The notes: generated from the sequence alone by a model not told the origin. A stretch of 64,000 nucleotides of DNA from Desulfovibrio sp. OH1186_COT-070 (GCF_003860215.1 NZ_RQYH01000010.1:1-64000), one strand, 5' to 3'; counted from the first letter of the stretch, positions 54,064 through 63,601 are shown. Numbers and translations: made by a program.

Positions 54064-55461
54064 CTATACTCCCCCCTGCGGCCTTTCCAGCCGCGCCAGA
54101 GTTTCCTCCCGGCCCAGAAAAGCCATGATCTCGTTCAGGTGCGATCCGCCCATATAGCCCATGAGGGCCGTGCGCACGGGCGGAGCGACCTCCTTGAACT
54201 TCAGGCCGTTGTCCGCCACATAGGCATTGAGGGCGGCCTCGATGTTTTCCGCCGCAAAGGGCGCGCACGCCCCGAAAATACCGGCCAGGGCGCGCAGATG
54301 GGCCTTGCCCGCCCCGGTGAAATGCTTGTCCGCATCCTTTTGGCGGTAGTCGAGCTCTGCGGCGGGCACAAGCAGCGGGCGAAAGCTTTCGGCCATGTCC
54401 CGCAGGTTGTCGGCCCGTTCACGAAACATGCGGCACAGTGCCTCCAGCCTCTGCGGCGCAGGCGTACCGAGACCCGCTTCTTCCACAAAGGGGGCAACCA
54501 TCTCCGCCAGAAGGGGCAGAGGCGTTTCGCGCATGAAATGGGCGTTGCACCACTGGAGCTTGGCGGGGTCAAAGGCCGCTGCCGCCGGATTGAGGCTTGT
54601 GCCGTCAAAATAGCGCACCAGCTCCTCCTGGCTGAACAGCTCCTGATTGCCGTGCGACCAGCCCAGCCGCACCAGATAATTGACCAGAGCCTGCGGCAGC
54701 AAACCGTCCTGCCGGTACTCGATGACCGCCCGCGCCCCGTGCCGTTTGGACAATTTCTGACGATCCGGCCCGAGAATCATGGGCACATGCCCAAAACGCG
54801 GCACAGGCAGCCCCAGGGCCTCGTACAGCAAAATCTGCCGCGGCGTGTTGGAAATATGGTCATCGCCCCGCAGCACATGGGTGACGCCCATTTCGTGGTC
54901 GTCCACCACCACGGCCATATTGTAGGTGGGCATGCCGTCGGCGCGCCTGACGACCATATCGTCCAGTTCCGCCACGTCCACGGCGATTTTGCCCTTGACC
55001 ATATCGTCAAAAAGCACCTTGCCCGAAGCCGGAAGCCGGAGGCGCACGCAACGGCCTTCGGCAGGGCCGAGGCCGCGCTCGCGGCAGCGTCCGTCATAGC
55101 GCGGCTTGAGTCCTTTTTGCCGGGCCTCCTCGCGCATGGCCTCCACCTCTTCCGGCGTGCAGGAGCACCAGTAGGCATGGCCCGACTGCAACAGCCTGTC
55201 CACATACCTGTTGTACAGATCGGTGCGCTGCGTCTGGTAGACCGGCTCGCCGTCCCAGTCCAGACCGAGCCAGCGCATGGAGGCCAGAATGGAGTCCGTA
55301 TACTCCTGCCGCGAGCGCAAAAGATCCGTATCCTCGATGCGCAGGTAAAAACGGCCGCCAGAGTGGCGGGCCAGAAGCCAGCAGAAAATGGCGGTGCGTG
55401 CCCCGCCAATATGCAGATGCCCCGTGGGACTGGGCGCAAAGCGCGTGACAACAGCGGTCAT
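54064..55461 (-). CDS. gltX: Glutamyl-tRNA synthetase
   Basis: A 465-residue class I synthetase. It opens VTRFAPSPTGHLHIGGARTA with the HIGH-type motif, has YNMAVVVDDHEMGVTHVLRG and the KMSKS-like GPDRQKLSKRHGARAVIEYR, then the anticodon-binding helical C-terminus ending NEIMAFLGREETLARLERP. Start ATG at 55461 after AAGGATC. A second, partial copy of its last 68 bases lies at 52319-52386. It charges tRNA-Glu, and perhaps tRNA-Gln in organisms that use amidation. Confidence 0.96.
   Translation of the reverse strand: MTAVVTRFAPSPTGHLHIGGARTAIFCWLLARHSGGRFYLRIEDTDLLRSRQEYTDSILASMRWLGLDWDGEPVYQTQRTDLYNRYVDRLLQSGHAYWCSCTPEEVEAMREEARQKGLKPRYDGRCRERGLGPAEGRCVRLRLPASGKVLFDDMVKGKIAVDVAELDDMVVRRADGMPTYNMAVVVDDHEMGVTHVLRGDDHISNTPRQILLYEALGLPVPRFGHVPMILGPDRQKLSKRHGARAVIEYRQDGLLPQALVNYLVRLGWSHGNQELFSQEELVRYFDGTSLNPAAAAFDPAKLQWCNAHFMRETPLPLLAEMVAPFVEEAGLGTPAPQRLEALCRMFRERADNLRDMAESFRPLLVPAAELDYRQKDADKHFTGAGKAHLRALAGIFGACAPFAAENIEAALNAYVADNGLKFKEVAPPVRTALMGYMGGSHLNEIMAFLGREETLARLERPQGGV
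54066..54133. repeat. Direct repeat copy B, native gltX 3' end
   Basis: The 3' end of the intact gltX, matched by 52319-52386. The two copies, about 1.7 kb apart, resemble attachment-site repeats, although no integrase gene is present between them. Confidence 0.85.
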
Positions 55462-55507
55462 GAATGATCCTTGTTTGTATGGGGCCGTCCGAAAAAAAGA
55501 CCGGAGG

Positions 55508-57520
55508 CTACTCCCCCGTGTCCGGGGCAGTGCCCTTTTCTTCCGTCCGGGAAACAATGGGGCAGAATTTCTTGAGAGTCCGCACAAGTTCCGGCATGTC
55601 CACGGGCTTGGTCAGATGCCCGTTCATGCCCGCTTCAAGGCTGCGTTCGGAATCCCCGCGCATGGCATAGGCCGTCATGGCCACAATGGGCACGGTTTCC
55701 GCCCCGCTCAGTCCGCTGGCGCGGATCTTGCGGGCCGCGGTGTGACCGTCCATGACGGGCATCTGCACGTCCATGAGCACCAGATCAATCTCCTCCCGGC
55801 GTTGCAGCCAGGTGTCCAGGGCCTCCTGCCCGTTGACCACCGGGATGCAGTGTATGCCCATGCCGTCCAGCAGAACTTCCATGATCTCGCGGTTGATGTC
55901 GCCGTCTTCGGCCAAAAGGACGCGCATGCCCCGCAGGCAGTCGCAGTCTTCCTGCTCCTCTTCGCTCTCGTCGCCCGGCGCATCTTCGCCCACGCCGAAA
56001 GGCAACTCCACCTGAAAAACGCTGCCCTTGCCCGGCTCGCTCCGCACGCTGATCTGGCCGTCCATCAGTTCCGCCAGACGCCGGCAGAGGGCAAGCCCCA
56101 GGCCCGTGCCGCCGAAACGGCGGGTAATGGAGGACTCTGCCTGAGAAAAAGGCTCGAAAATCCGGGTGATCTGCTCTTCGGTCATGCCGATGCCCTCATC
56201 GCTGACCTCGCAGAGCAGGCGCACGGTATGGCCATCGCCGCGCAAAAGGCGCAGGGCAATGCGCACAGTGCCGTGCGCGGAAAACTTTATGGCATTGCCG
56301 CCCAGATTGACCAGTATCTGTCGCAGGCGCAGGGCATCGCCCGTCAGCACAGGGGGAATGTCCGCGTCCACCGAGCTTTCGATGCGGATTTTCTTTTCCC
56401 AGGCCTTGGGCTGCAAAAGCACGAGCACGGCCTCAAGTTCCTTTTCCGGCTGGAACGGCAGATTCTCCAGATCCATGCGGTTGGCTTCTATCTTGGAGAA
56501 GTCCAGAAGGTCGTTGATGATGCCCAGCAGCGATTCGCAACTGATGTAGATTTTCTGCACATAATCGCGCTGCTGCGCCGTGAGTTCGGTGTTCAGCGTC
56601 AGGCGGGCCATGCCCATGATGCCGTTCATGGGCGTGCGTATCTCGTGGCTCATGTTGGCCAAAAAAATGCTCTTGGCCATGTTGGCCGACTCGGCGTTTT
56701 CCTTGGCCTCGCGCAGCGTCTGCTCACGCAGATGGCTTTCGGTCACGTCATTCACATAGCCCATAACCCGGCGGCCGGTTGGCCCTTCCAGAATTTCGAC
56801 CACAAACATGAGCCAGCACAGCCCCTTGCGGGGGTGGCTGATGCGCAGTTCCAGGGGGTCGCGCCGCCCGGGAATCCACTGTGCGGGATCGCACAATCCG
56901 CGCCACCGGGGCACATCGTCCCGCAAAAACCGGCTCTCCACAACGCGCAGCCTTTCCACGCCGCCGCCCTTGCCGCTCATGCCCATCTGTTCATAAAAGG
57001 CCGCATTGCCCGTGAGGCGGCAACCGTCGCCGTCAGCCTCCAGGCTGAACACGCCCAAGCGGCCCAGGCGGCAGGCCAGAGCAAGAAGGGTGCGCCCTTC
57101 GTCGTGCAGATGGCGCGGCTCGCACGCGCCGACCATGCTCTGGAGGTATCCCGTGATGCACAGCACGGCATCGCCGTCGCCAGACAGCCGCCGCCCGCCC
57201 AGGCGAAAGATTTTCTTTCCCCACCGGGGATGATTGTAGGGATAGCAGGCTTCGTGCACATCGGTGTCTGACCGGAACCCCTGAAAAAGTTTCCGCAACG
57301 GCAGCAGGTGCTGTGCGTCCACATGGCTTACCCAGGCTTTCAGGAACTCTCTGGCGGAAAGTTCACCTTCAATGCCCACCATGCGCTGCGCCACCGGGGT
57401 AACGTACAGACCCATGCGGCCGGTGCGCTCGTCCATTTCCAGCGACCACAGGCCCACGCTTGCCGCATCCGCGGCCCTGCTCACCCAACTGCCGTCCTGA
57501 ACAGCTATCGGCCTTTTCAT
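55508..57520 (-). CDS. Hybrid sensor histidine kinase/response regulator
   Basis: A 670-residue cytoplasmic protein. Residues about 10-270 contain two PAS-like segments ([40 protein letters not shown]). Then the HisKA phospho-His in [20 protein letters not shown], the ATP lid region ([55 protein letters not shown]), and a receiver at about 540-650 ([40 protein letters not shown]). No membrane segment was found, so the signal is probably intracellular. Start ATG at 57520 after GGGAGA. Divergent from argB; no obvious output partner next to it. Confidence 0.9.
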   Translation of the reverse strand: MKRPIAVQDGSWVSRAADAASVGLWSLEMDERTGRMGLYVTPVAQRMVGIEGELSAREFLKAWVSHVDAQHLLPLRKLFQGFRSDTDVHEACYPYNHPRWGKKIFRLGGRRLSGDGDAVLCITGYLQSMVGACEPRHLHDEGRTLLALACRLGRLGVFSLEADGDGCRLTGNAAFYEQMGMSGKGGGVERLRVVESRFLRDDVPRWRGLCDPAQWIPGRRDPLELRISHPRKGLCWLMFVVEILEGPTGRRVMGYVNDVTESHLREQTLREAKENAESANMAKSIFLANMSHEIRTPMNGIMGMARLTLNTELTAQQRDYVQKIYISCESLLGIINDLLDFSKIEANRMDLENLPFQPEKELEAVLVLLQPKAWEKKIRIESSVDADIPPVLTGDALRLRQILVNLGGNAIKFSAHGTVRIALRLLRGDGHTVRLLCEVSDEGIGMTEEQITRIFEPFSQAESSITRRFGGTGLGLALCRRLAELMDGQISVRSEPGKGSVFQVELPFGVGEDAPGDESEEEQEDCDCLRGMRVLLAEDGDINREIMEVLLDGMGIHCIPVVNGQEALDTWLQRREEIDLVLMDVQMPVMDGHTAARKIRASGLSGAETVPIVAMTAYAMRGDSERSLEAGMNGHLTKPVDMPELVRTLKKFCPIVSRTEEKGTAPDTGE

Positions 57521-57688
57521 AACCAGTCTCCCTTCACACCAACAGGCTATCCCTTTTCTTCTCACAAAACAATAGCTTGCAGGACAACCGCTGCGGCGCG
57601 GCACTTTTGCCGTATTTTTTGCAAAACCGGGCAGTTGCCGAAAGAAAAACGGGAACTTGCGCGGAATGTTGCAAGATGGTACGCGAGC

Positions 57689-58537
57689 ATGAACGTATCC
57701 TTGTCCGACAACCAGGCCTTTCGGAAGGCCGCAAGCACCAGCGGGAATGCCATGTCTTCCACAGTTGTCATCAAATACGGCGGTCACGCCATGGAAAATG
57801 CCGAACTTGGCGCGGCCTTCGGCTCCGACCTGTCCCGGCTGGCCGGAGGGGGCACGGACTTTGTGGTGGTGCACGGCGGCGGCCCGCAGATCTCGGCCCT
57901 GCTCCGGCGGCTGGACATACCCAGCCGCTTTGCGGACGGCCTGCGCGTGACCGACGAAGCCGCCATGGAGGCGGTGGAAATGGTTCTCTGCGGTCAGGTC
58001 AACAAGGCCGTGGTCAGCGCCCTTGCCCGCAGGGGCGTGAAGGCGGCGGGCATCTCCGGGCGGGATGGCAGCCTGTTGCAGGCCGTGATCCGCAATCCCG
58101 ATCTGGGACTGGTGGGCGACGTGCAGCAGGTCAACCCGGCCCTGATCCACTGCCTGCTGGGCGGAGGCTTTGTGCCCGTGGTGGCGCCGGTGGCCACCGG
58201 CCCCGCGGGACAGGCCCTGAACATCAATGCCGATACGGCGGCCGGCATGCTCGCCGGTGCGCTGAAGGCCGATTATTTTGTCCTCATTTCAGACGTGCCC
58301 GGCGTGCTGGACGCACACGGCGAACTCCTTCCGGTTCTCACCGGAAAGGACTGCGACCGCCTGCGGCACGAAGGGGTGATCTCCGGCGGCATGATCCCCA
58401 AGGTGGAATCCTGCCTCAACGCCCTGGCCCACGGCTGTCAGCGGGCGCTCATTCTTGACGGGCGCGCGCCCTCAAGCCTTGCCCGCTATCTGCAGGATGG
58501 CGAAGCCCTGGGCACGGCGGTGATTCCGCACGACTGA
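57689..58537 (+). CDS. argB: Acetylglutamate kinase
   Basis: A 282-residue amino-acid kinase that phosphorylates N-acetylglutamate in arginine synthesis. Motifs: [79 protein letters not shown], and [18 protein letters not shown]. The usual N-terminal helix before TVVIKYGG is unlike other ArgB proteins: the start may be the ATG at 57689, or the ATG at 57752 that follows GGGA and would leave only three residues before the core. The middle is also shorter than in many bacterial ArgB enzymes. Convergent with an HD-domain gene, gap 13 bases. Confidence 0.85.
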   Translation: MNVSLSDNQAFRKAASTSGNAMSSTVVIKYGGHAMENAELGAAFGSDLSRLAGGGTDFVVVHGGGPQISALLRRLDIPSRFADGLRVTDEAAMEAVEMVLCGQVNKAVVSALARRGVKAAGISGRDGSLLQAVIRNPDLGLVGDVQQVNPALIHCLLGGGFVPVVAPVATGPAGQALNINADTAAGMLAGALKADYFVLISDVPGVLDAHGELLPVLTGKDCDRLRHEGVISGGMIPKVESCLNALAHGCQRALILDGRAPSSLARYLQDGEALGTAVIPHD

Positions 58538-58550
58538 GGGCGGCGTTTCT

Positions 58551-59186
58551 CTACCTCTCCTGGCGCTCCTGACGCCCCCGGCGCACCCACCAGTCCGGAT
58601 CAACCTGGCCATACCACCAGCGGCTGGAGTCCGTGCGCAGCACGGTTTCGGCCACCTGCCGGGCAAGGGGCGTTTGCAGCCGGGCCACCGCGCTTTCCAG
58701 CCAGCGGGCGGCAAAGGCATTGCCCCTCTCCAGTTCCACCTTGAGGTTGCAGATGAGGTCAAGCTGGTCCGCATCATGGGCCAGTTGGGCTTCCGGGCTG
58801 CCCGCTGCCGACAGTTCTTCCCACAGGGGCAGGATGTCCCCTTCAAGGCCGGTGCCCCGTACGCAGTCTTCCAGCGCGGCTCTGGCGTCCAGTGAACCGT
58901 AGCGGTGGTTGACGTAGTTGAGGTCGCCTGTGCGGGCCTCGTGCAGGTCATGGAACAGGCACAAAAACGTGACCCGCGCCGGGTCCAGCCCGCCGAGCCG
59001 GGCCAGCGCGTAGCCCATGACCGCAACCCGGTAGGAATGCTCGGCCACGCTCTCTTTTCCCGAACCCAGAAAGGCATAGCCCGAACGCGGCGTGTGGCGC
59101 AGCATGCCCACCTCGTGAAAAAAATCCGTGAGGCGCTCCGCCTGCGGCGCGTCCAACGGCGTCTGCCCTGCTCCGTCCTTCTTCAT
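58551..59186 (-). CDS. HD-domain protein (YfbR/5'-deoxynucleotidase-like)
   Basis: A 211-residue HD protein: FFHEVGMLRHTPRSGYAFL, ESVAEHSYRVAVMGYALARL (first metal His), FLCLFHDLHEARTGDLNYVN (HD) and AHDADQLDLICNLKVELERG (late Asp). The pattern fits the HDDC2/YfbR group that removes phosphate from deoxynucleoside monophosphates. ATG at 59186 after AGAGAG, 43 bases downstream of the zraR-like gene on the same strand. Confidence 0.82.
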   Translation of the reverse strand: MKKDGAGQTPLDAPQAERLTDFFHEVGMLRHTPRSGYAFLGSGKESVAEHSYRVAVMGYALARLGGLDPARVTFLCLFHDLHEARTGDLNYVNHRYGSLDARAALEDCVRGTGLEGDILPLWEELSAAGSPEAQLAHDADQLDLICNLKVELERGNAFAARWLESAVARLQTPLARQVAETVLRTDSSRWWYGQVDPDWWVRRGRQERQER

Positions 59187-59229
59187 GCTCTCTGCCCCGC
59201 TTTTCGCGCGCAAGGCGCGCCGCGTCCCC

Positions 59230-60588
59230 TTATTCCAGACCGTACCTGCGCAGCTTGTTGTGCAGGGTGGCTCTGGTGATGCCGAGTCGGCGGGCTGCCT
59301 CGCTCTTGTTGTCGCCCGACAGGCGCAATGTTTCCTCAATGGCCCTGCGCTCCACTGCGTCCAGCGACAGGCCCGCCAGCGCAAAACCCTCGCCCGGACG
59401 GCGCTCGCCTTCTCCGTCACGGGTCACGGCTGACGGCAGTTCCCGCCCCGTGACAAGATCACCGGCACACAAAATGACCGCCCTTTCCACCGCGTTTTCC
59501 AGTTCGCGCACATTGCCCGGCCAGTCGTGCCGCAGCAGACAATCCAGAGCCTGGGCGGAAAATCCCCTGACAGACTTGCGGTTGCGCTCGGCAAAACGTT
59601 CCAGAAAGCGGGCCGCCAGCAGGGGAATGTCTTCCACCCTCTCGCGCAGGGGCGGCACCTCCACAGTGATGACATTGAGCCGGAAATAAAGGTCTTCGCG
59701 AAAGCGCTTCTGCGCCACCTCCTCGCGCAGATCGCGGTTGGTGGCCGCCAGCACGCGCACGTCCACACGCAGGGGAATGTCCGATCCCACGCGCTGCACC
59801 TCGCCCTCCTGCAGCACGCGCAGCAGCTTGGCCTGGAGGGGCAGGGGCATTTCGCCCACCTCGTCCAGAAAAAGCGTGCCGCCGTCAGCCTGCGCAAAAC
59901 GTCCTTCGCGCCGCCGGTCAGCGCCGGTAAAAGAGCCTTTTTCGTGCCCGAAGAGTTCCGATTCCAGCAGATTTTCCGCCAGAGCCGCGCAATTTACCGT
60001 GATCAGCGGCCTTTCCGCCCGCGGGCTGCCACTGTGCAGGGCGCGGGCTACCAGTTCCTTGCCGGTTCCCGATTCGCCGGTGATGAGCACTGTGGCGCGC
60101 GTGGGCGCCACGGTGCCGATGATCTCCCGCATGGCAACCACGGCGGGGCTGCGCCCCAGAATGCCGGGGCTTGCGGCGGCTTCGCCCAGTTGGCGGCGCA
60201 GTTCGCGGTTTTCCACGCTCAGGCGGGAGTGGTCGATGGCCTGGGCCAGGGCATTTTTGAGCGCGTCAAAGTCCAGGGGTTTGACCAGATAATCGTACGC
60301 GCCGAGCCGCAGGGCCTCCACCGCTGTTTCCACCGAGGAGTAGGCCGTCATGAGCAGCACGGGCAGCGCCGGATTGTAGGCCAGAATCTCCCGCAGTGCG
60401 CCGATGCCGTCCATGCGCGCCATGCGCACGTCCGTGAGCACCGCGTCCAGAGATTTTTCGCGCACCAGGGCCACGGCCTCGTCTCCGTCCGCGGCCTCCT
60501 CCACCCGGTAGCCCCAGGAGGCAAGCACCGTGCACAACATGCCGCGGTGCGCGGCGTCATCGTCCACAACCAGAATGCAGTCTGCCAC
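59230..60588 (-). CDS. zraR: Sigma-54-dependent response regulator (ZraR/HydG-like)
   Basis: A 452-residue NtrC-type activator starting at a GTG (60586-60588) after AAGGAG. Residues 1-120 are a receiver (DCILVVDDDAAHRGMLCTV; phospho-Asp in DAVLTDVRMARMDGIGALRE). Residues about 145-370 are the AAA+ domain: VLITGESGTGKELVARALHS (Walker A), GSFTGADRRREGRFAQADGG (the GAFTGA loop, here GSFTGA) and GTLFLDEVGEMPLPLQAKLL. The C-terminal helix-turn-helix is NKSEAARRLGITRATLHNKL. It should activate the sigma-54 promoters near 62.2 and 62.9 kb, and perhaps the one at 5.3 kb. Downstream of the sensor by 92 bases. Confidence 0.85.
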   Translation of the reverse strand: MADCILVVDDDAAHRGMLCTVLASWGYRVEEAADGDEAVALVREKSLDAVLTDVRMARMDGIGALREILAYNPALPVLLMTAYSSVETAVEALRLGAYDYLVKPLDFDALKNALAQAIDHSRLSVENRELRRQLGEAAASPGILGRSPAVVAMREIIGTVAPTRATVLITGESGTGKELVARALHSGSPRAERPLITVNCAALAENLLESELFGHEKGSFTGADRRREGRFAQADGGTLFLDEVGEMPLPLQAKLLRVLQEGEVQRVGSDIPLRVDVRVLAATNRDLREEVAQKRFREDLYFRLNVITVEVPPLRERVEDIPLLAARFLERFAERNRKSVRGFSAQALDCLLRHDWPGNVRELENAVERAVILCAGDLVTGRELPSAVTRDGEGERRPGEGFALAGLSLDAVERRAIEETLRLSGDNKSEAARRLGITRATLHNKLRRYGLE

Positions 60589-60680
60589 GCTGTTCTCCTT
60601 CTGCACGCCCAAAAGGCCCTTTGCCGGGTGCGCCGGACGGGGAGCCTGCCTTTTCCCGGATTTCGGGCCGTTTCGGCCTG

Positions 60681-62144
60681 TCAGCCCTCGTGGGGAATGG
60701 CCGCCTGCGTCTCCCCAAAGGCCTGCGGCAGCCAGATGCGGAACGTGGTTTCCCCGCGACGCCCCTCGCCAGCCTGACGGGACTCCACGCTGATCTCGCC
60801 GCCATGAGCCTCCACGATCTTGTGCGCCGTGGCCAGGCCCAGCCCTGTTCCCTGCGCCTTGGATGTGAAATAGGGATCAAAAATATGCGGCAGAACGCCG
60901 GGCGCAATACCCGTTCCGTTGTCGCGCACCAGCACGCAAATGCGCCCTTTCTGCCGCATGAGGCCCAACGTCAGCACGCCGCCGCCGGGCATGGCGTCCA
61001 GCGCATTGAGGCAGAGGTTGAGCAGAACCTGCTCCATGCGCTCCGGATCGGCCAGGGCCGCGGGCGTTGCGCGCGCGAAACGGCGAACAATGCGCACGCC
61101 GCGTTTTTCCGCGTCACGGGCCACAAGGCAGAGGATGTGGTCCAGCACGCTTTCCAGCTTCACGGCGCGGGGGCGGATGTCGCTGGGCCGGGAAAGGCCG
61201 ATGAGATCCGTGATCACGCGGTTGAGGCGGTCCACCTCGCTGACCATGACCCCGGCGGCCGCGCGGTCCGCGCTGCCCTCGGGAAAACGCTGTCCGAAAT
61301 AGGTGGCGTATCCCTTGATGGAACTCAGGGGATTGCGGATCTCGTGCGCCACACCGGCCGCAAGGTTGCCCACAGCCGCCATCTTTTCCTTGCGGCGGAC
61401 TTCTTCTTCCAGGCGCCGCACCCTGCCTTCGGCCCGGCGCTGGCCCTGCCGCCACTGCCGCGCCCGCTCGGCATAATACAGAGCCAGCAGGCACACCAGC
61501 CCCACCACCACCAGCACCCCTGTGAGCATGATGAGGTAGTCGCGGTTCTGGTTGCGGGTGATTTCAAAGGGAGAAACGTCAAGCCCCAGAAAAATGACCG
61601 GCAGGGGGAGGCCCGCGGGCACATTGCGCAGCCCCGGCACGAACTGGCGGTACACCACAAAGGCCCTGTGCCCTTCCATGTGCATGATGCCCCAACGGGC
61701 ATGGCTGTCCGGCGCAAGCCCCGCCATGTGCGTCTCGTCCAGTTCGGCCCCGTTGAAGCGCACGATCTCGCCCAGCCTTTCCCGGTCGCTGTGGGCCACG
61801 ATGGTGCCGTCGGGCATGGCCAGGGCGACAAAAATGATGTCAGGCCCGCTGGCGATTTCTTCCAGCAGTATCTGCAGGCGCACCCCGGCCCCGCTGCGCA
61901 TGCCCGAACGCAGGCCCCCCTCAAGGGCCACGATCAGGGACGAACCCTTTTCGCCCAGCAGACGCGCCATGCCCGCTTCGCTGCGCTGGTTGGCCATATA
62001 GGCCAGCAGAACAATGGCCAAAACCAGCACCGCCCCCGCTCCTCCCAGCAAAAGCCCCAGGGAAGCGCGGGAAGAGCGCGACAAAACACCCGCCGGGGCG
62101 GCTGTGGCCTGCGGAAGAATGGCAAACCGCGCGTTCTGGCTCAT
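60681..62144 (-). CDS. zraS: Membrane sensor histidine kinase (ZraS-like)
   Basis: A 487-residue two-span sensor. TM1 is at about 30-55 (LGLLLGGAGAVLVLAIVLLA), a periplasmic domain of about 130 residues follows, then TM2 near 195-220 (MLTGVLVVVGLVCLLALYYA). The HisKA site is LAAGVAHEIRNPLSSIKGYA; the ATPase region shows NLCLNALDAMPGGGVLTLGL, VRDNGTGIAPGVLPHIFDPY and AQGTGLGLATAHKIVEAHGG. With zraR it forms the usual pair, facing two ZraP-like genes; in enterobacteria ZraS senses zinc or envelope stress. ATG at 62144 (an upstream TTG is less likely). Confidence 0.85.
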   Translation of the reverse strand: MSQNARFAILPQATAAPAGVLSRSSRASLGLLLGGAGAVLVLAIVLLAYMANQRSEAGMARLLGEKGSSLIVALEGGLRSGMRSGAGVRLQILLEEIASGPDIIFVALAMPDGTIVAHSDRERLGEIVRFNGAELDETHMAGLAPDSHARWGIMHMEGHRAFVVYRQFVPGLRNVPAGLPLPVIFLGLDVSPFEITRNQNRDYLIMLTGVLVVVGLVCLLALYYAERARQWRQGQRRAEGRVRRLEEEVRRKEKMAAVGNLAAGVAHEIRNPLSSIKGYATYFGQRFPEGSADRAAAGVMVSEVDRLNRVITDLIGLSRPSDIRPRAVKLESVLDHILCLVARDAEKRGVRIVRRFARATPAALADPERMEQVLLNLCLNALDAMPGGGVLTLGLMRQKGRICVLVRDNGTGIAPGVLPHIFDPYFTSKAQGTGLGLATAHKIVEAHGGEISVESRQAGEGRRGETTFRIWLPQAFGETQAAIPHEG

Positions 62145-62240
62145 GGACGACAACTTTTGTGCTTGAACTTGGCCTTCAGGACAGGGTATTCTTTCCGGTA
62201 ACTGCGTTCACGCCCTGTGGGCGCACGCAGGCGGCTTTTT

Positions 62241-62256
62241 TGGCCCGTTTTTTGCC
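62241..62256 (+). promoter_or_regulatory. Candidate sigma-54 promoter of the first ZraP-like gene
   Basis: TGGCCCGTTTTTTGCC keeps GG and GC ten bases apart and TTGC at -12. The predicted start would lie around 62266, practically at the ATG at 62267, which would make the transcript leaderless or point to the ATG at 62279. A short inverted repeat CGCCC/GGGCG lies just upstream, near 62210-62225. Confidence 0.45.
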
Positions 62257-62266
62257 CACTTCTTGC

Positions 62267-62719
62267 ATGGCGACCCGTATGCTGAAAACCTTCCTGACCA
62301 TCTGCGCCCTTGCATTCGCCGGCTCCGCCCTGCCCGCCCTTGCCAAAGACCCCCTGTGCGGCCCCCCGCCCTGCCCCGAAAAAGGCCCCGCAGCTCTGGA
62401 CGCCTGGCTGCAAAGCCTCCCGCCGGAGCAGCGCCTCAAAGCCCGGGCCATCATGGCCGACCACGAGCGGCAGGTGCGCGAACTGCGCCACCGCATCATG
62501 CAAAAAAAGCGCGAACTGGAGCACCTCTGCTACGCCCAGGACACCCCGCCCGAAACCCTGCCCCGCCTCGGACGGGAATTGCAGCAGTTGCGGGACGAAC
62601 TGCGCGCCCTCTTTTTGCGCGCCGACCAGCAAATGCGCGCCAAACTGGGCGTTGCGCCGGGCCGCCCCGCAAGCCGGGGATGCAGCATGGACTTTCCCGC
62701 ACCCGCCGCGCAAGACTAG
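62267..62719 (+). CDS. ZraP/Spy-like periplasmic protein
   Basis: A 150-residue exported protein. Signal peptide (MLKTFLTICALAFAGSALPA with cleavage near ALA-KD) and a mature helical region rich in Glu/Arg/Gln: LPPEQRLKARAIMADHERQV and LRHRIMQKKRELEHLCYAQD, then LGRELQQLRDELRALFLRAD. This resembles the heavy-metal-resistance/Spy-CpxP-ZraP fold (PF13801-like), chaperone-type proteins of envelope stress. ATG at 62267 or 62279. Divergent from zraS and downstream of a candidate sigma-54 promoter. Confidence 0.7.
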   Translation: MATRMLKTFLTICALAFAGSALPALAKDPLCGPPPCPEKGPAALDAWLQSLPPEQRLKARAIMADHERQVRELRHRIMQKKRELEHLCYAQDTPPETLPRLGRELQQLRDELRALFLRADQQMRAKLGVAPGRPASRGCSMDFPAPAAQD

Positions 62720-62880
62720 CCTTGCCTGACGCAGTCTGGCATCTTCGTGCCCCATGTGTCAAAAAAAAAGACAGTCTCTGCGCCTGACAGTATAAAAAAT
62801 GGACAGAAGAACGCGGGCACAAATGCCCCAAACAGCCCTCACTCTCCCTGACCCCTTCTCTCCCAAAGAAAAAACAGGTT

Positions 62881-62896
62881 TGGCACAGCCGTTGCT
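62881..62896 (+). promoter_or_regulatory. Sigma-54 promoter of the second ZraP-like gene
   Basis: TGGCACAGCCGTTGCT matches the -24/-12 consensus completely. The transcript should start near 62907. A perfect 7-bp hairpin (CGCGGCC/GGCCGCG, 62913-62929) lies at its 5' end, six bases before the AGGAG ribosome site region. Confidence 0.8.
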
Positions 62897-62950
62897 ATAT
62901 TCCTGGCAAGACCGCGGCCCACGGCCGCGCAAACAGGAGATACGCATACC

Positions 62951-63406
62951 ATGAATACACGTCGCATTGCTCTGCCCCTTCTGCTGGCTGTCGTCCTTGC
63001 CGGAGCCGCCCCGGTTGCCACAAGCATGGCGCATCCCCACGGAGGCTGTACGGACGAAGGTTTCCGCAAATGCCCCGGCGGATACGGTCACGGCCACGGC
63101 TTCCACATGGGCATGCGTTCCGGCCTGAGCCCCGAGCAGCAGGAAAAATACAAGGCCATTGTGAACGAATACTCCGGAAAGATGGCCCCCCTGGAAGACC
63201 AGATCTTTGTCAAACGGCAGGAGCTGCGCGCCCTGCAGAACGCGGCCACCCCCAATGTGGACAGCGTGCGCGCGCAAGCCACGGAACTGCGCAATCTGTA
63301 CAGGCAACTGCACACCCTGCATGCAGAAATGTCCCAAAAGCTGGAAAGCGAAGCGGGATTGCCGGGATGCCCCGGCGGCGGCATGCGCAAGGGCGAAAAG
63401 CAGTAA
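62951..63406 (+). CDS. zraP: Zinc resistance-associated (ZraP-like) periplasmic protein
   Basis: A 151-residue exported protein. The signal peptide is MNTRRIALPLLLAVVLAGAA (cleavage near SMA-HP); the mature N-terminus is rich in His, Gly and Cys (HPHGGCTDEGF; GGYGHGHGFHMGM), a likely metal-binding segment, followed by SGLSPEQQEKYKAIVNEYSG and a long helix EDQIFVKRQELRALQNA. The C-terminus has a CPGGGMRKG tail. This is the ZraP type: it binds zinc and modulates ZraS in enterobacteria. Start ATG at 62951 after AGGAG. Confidence 0.82.
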   Translation: MNTRRIALPLLLAVVLAGAAPVATSMAHPHGGCTDEGFRKCPGGYGHGHGFHMGMRSGLSPEQQEKYKAIVNEYSGKMAPLEDQIFVKRQELRALQNAATPNVDSVRAQATELRNLYRQLHTLHAEMSQKLESEAGLPGCPGGGMRKGEKQ

Positions 63407-63434
63407 GCCCGTCAGTCCACATACAGGCAGACTC

Positions 63435-63467
63435 CCGCCACATTCTCTCCCACAGGGCATGTGGCGG
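63435..63467 (+). terminator. Hairpin after the ZraP gene
   Basis: CCGCCACAT and ATGTGGCGG pair perfectly over 9 bp with a 15-base loop, 28 bases after the zraP stop. No T-run of note follows. Confidence 0.5.
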
Positions 63468-63532
63468 CCCCTCCCAAAAACAGTCCTCCTTGTTTCCGTT
63501 AACCTCTAACCCATGAAACCTCCTCTCCTCCC

Positions 63533-63559
63533 CGGCCGCCGGTCCCCCACCGGCGGCCG
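63533..63559. terminator. GC-rich hairpin between convergent genes
   Basis: CGGCCGCCGGT and ACCGGCGGCCG form a perfect 11-bp stem with a five-C loop, between the zraP gene and the convergent radical SAM gene. Confidence 0.6.
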
Positions 63560-63601
63560 TACTCTGTCTGAAAACCGCGCTCCCGAAAATCGCACCCGCA
63601 A

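Noticed and set aside
53230-55467. Plus-strand frame opposite the KilA-N gene and gltX
   Set aside because: No domain motifs, and it spans two unrelated real genes on the other strand.
62757-62773. TGTC-A9-GACA as a terminator after the first ZraP-like gene
   Set aside because: The stem is only four base pairs with a nine-A loop and no T-run on the plus strand.
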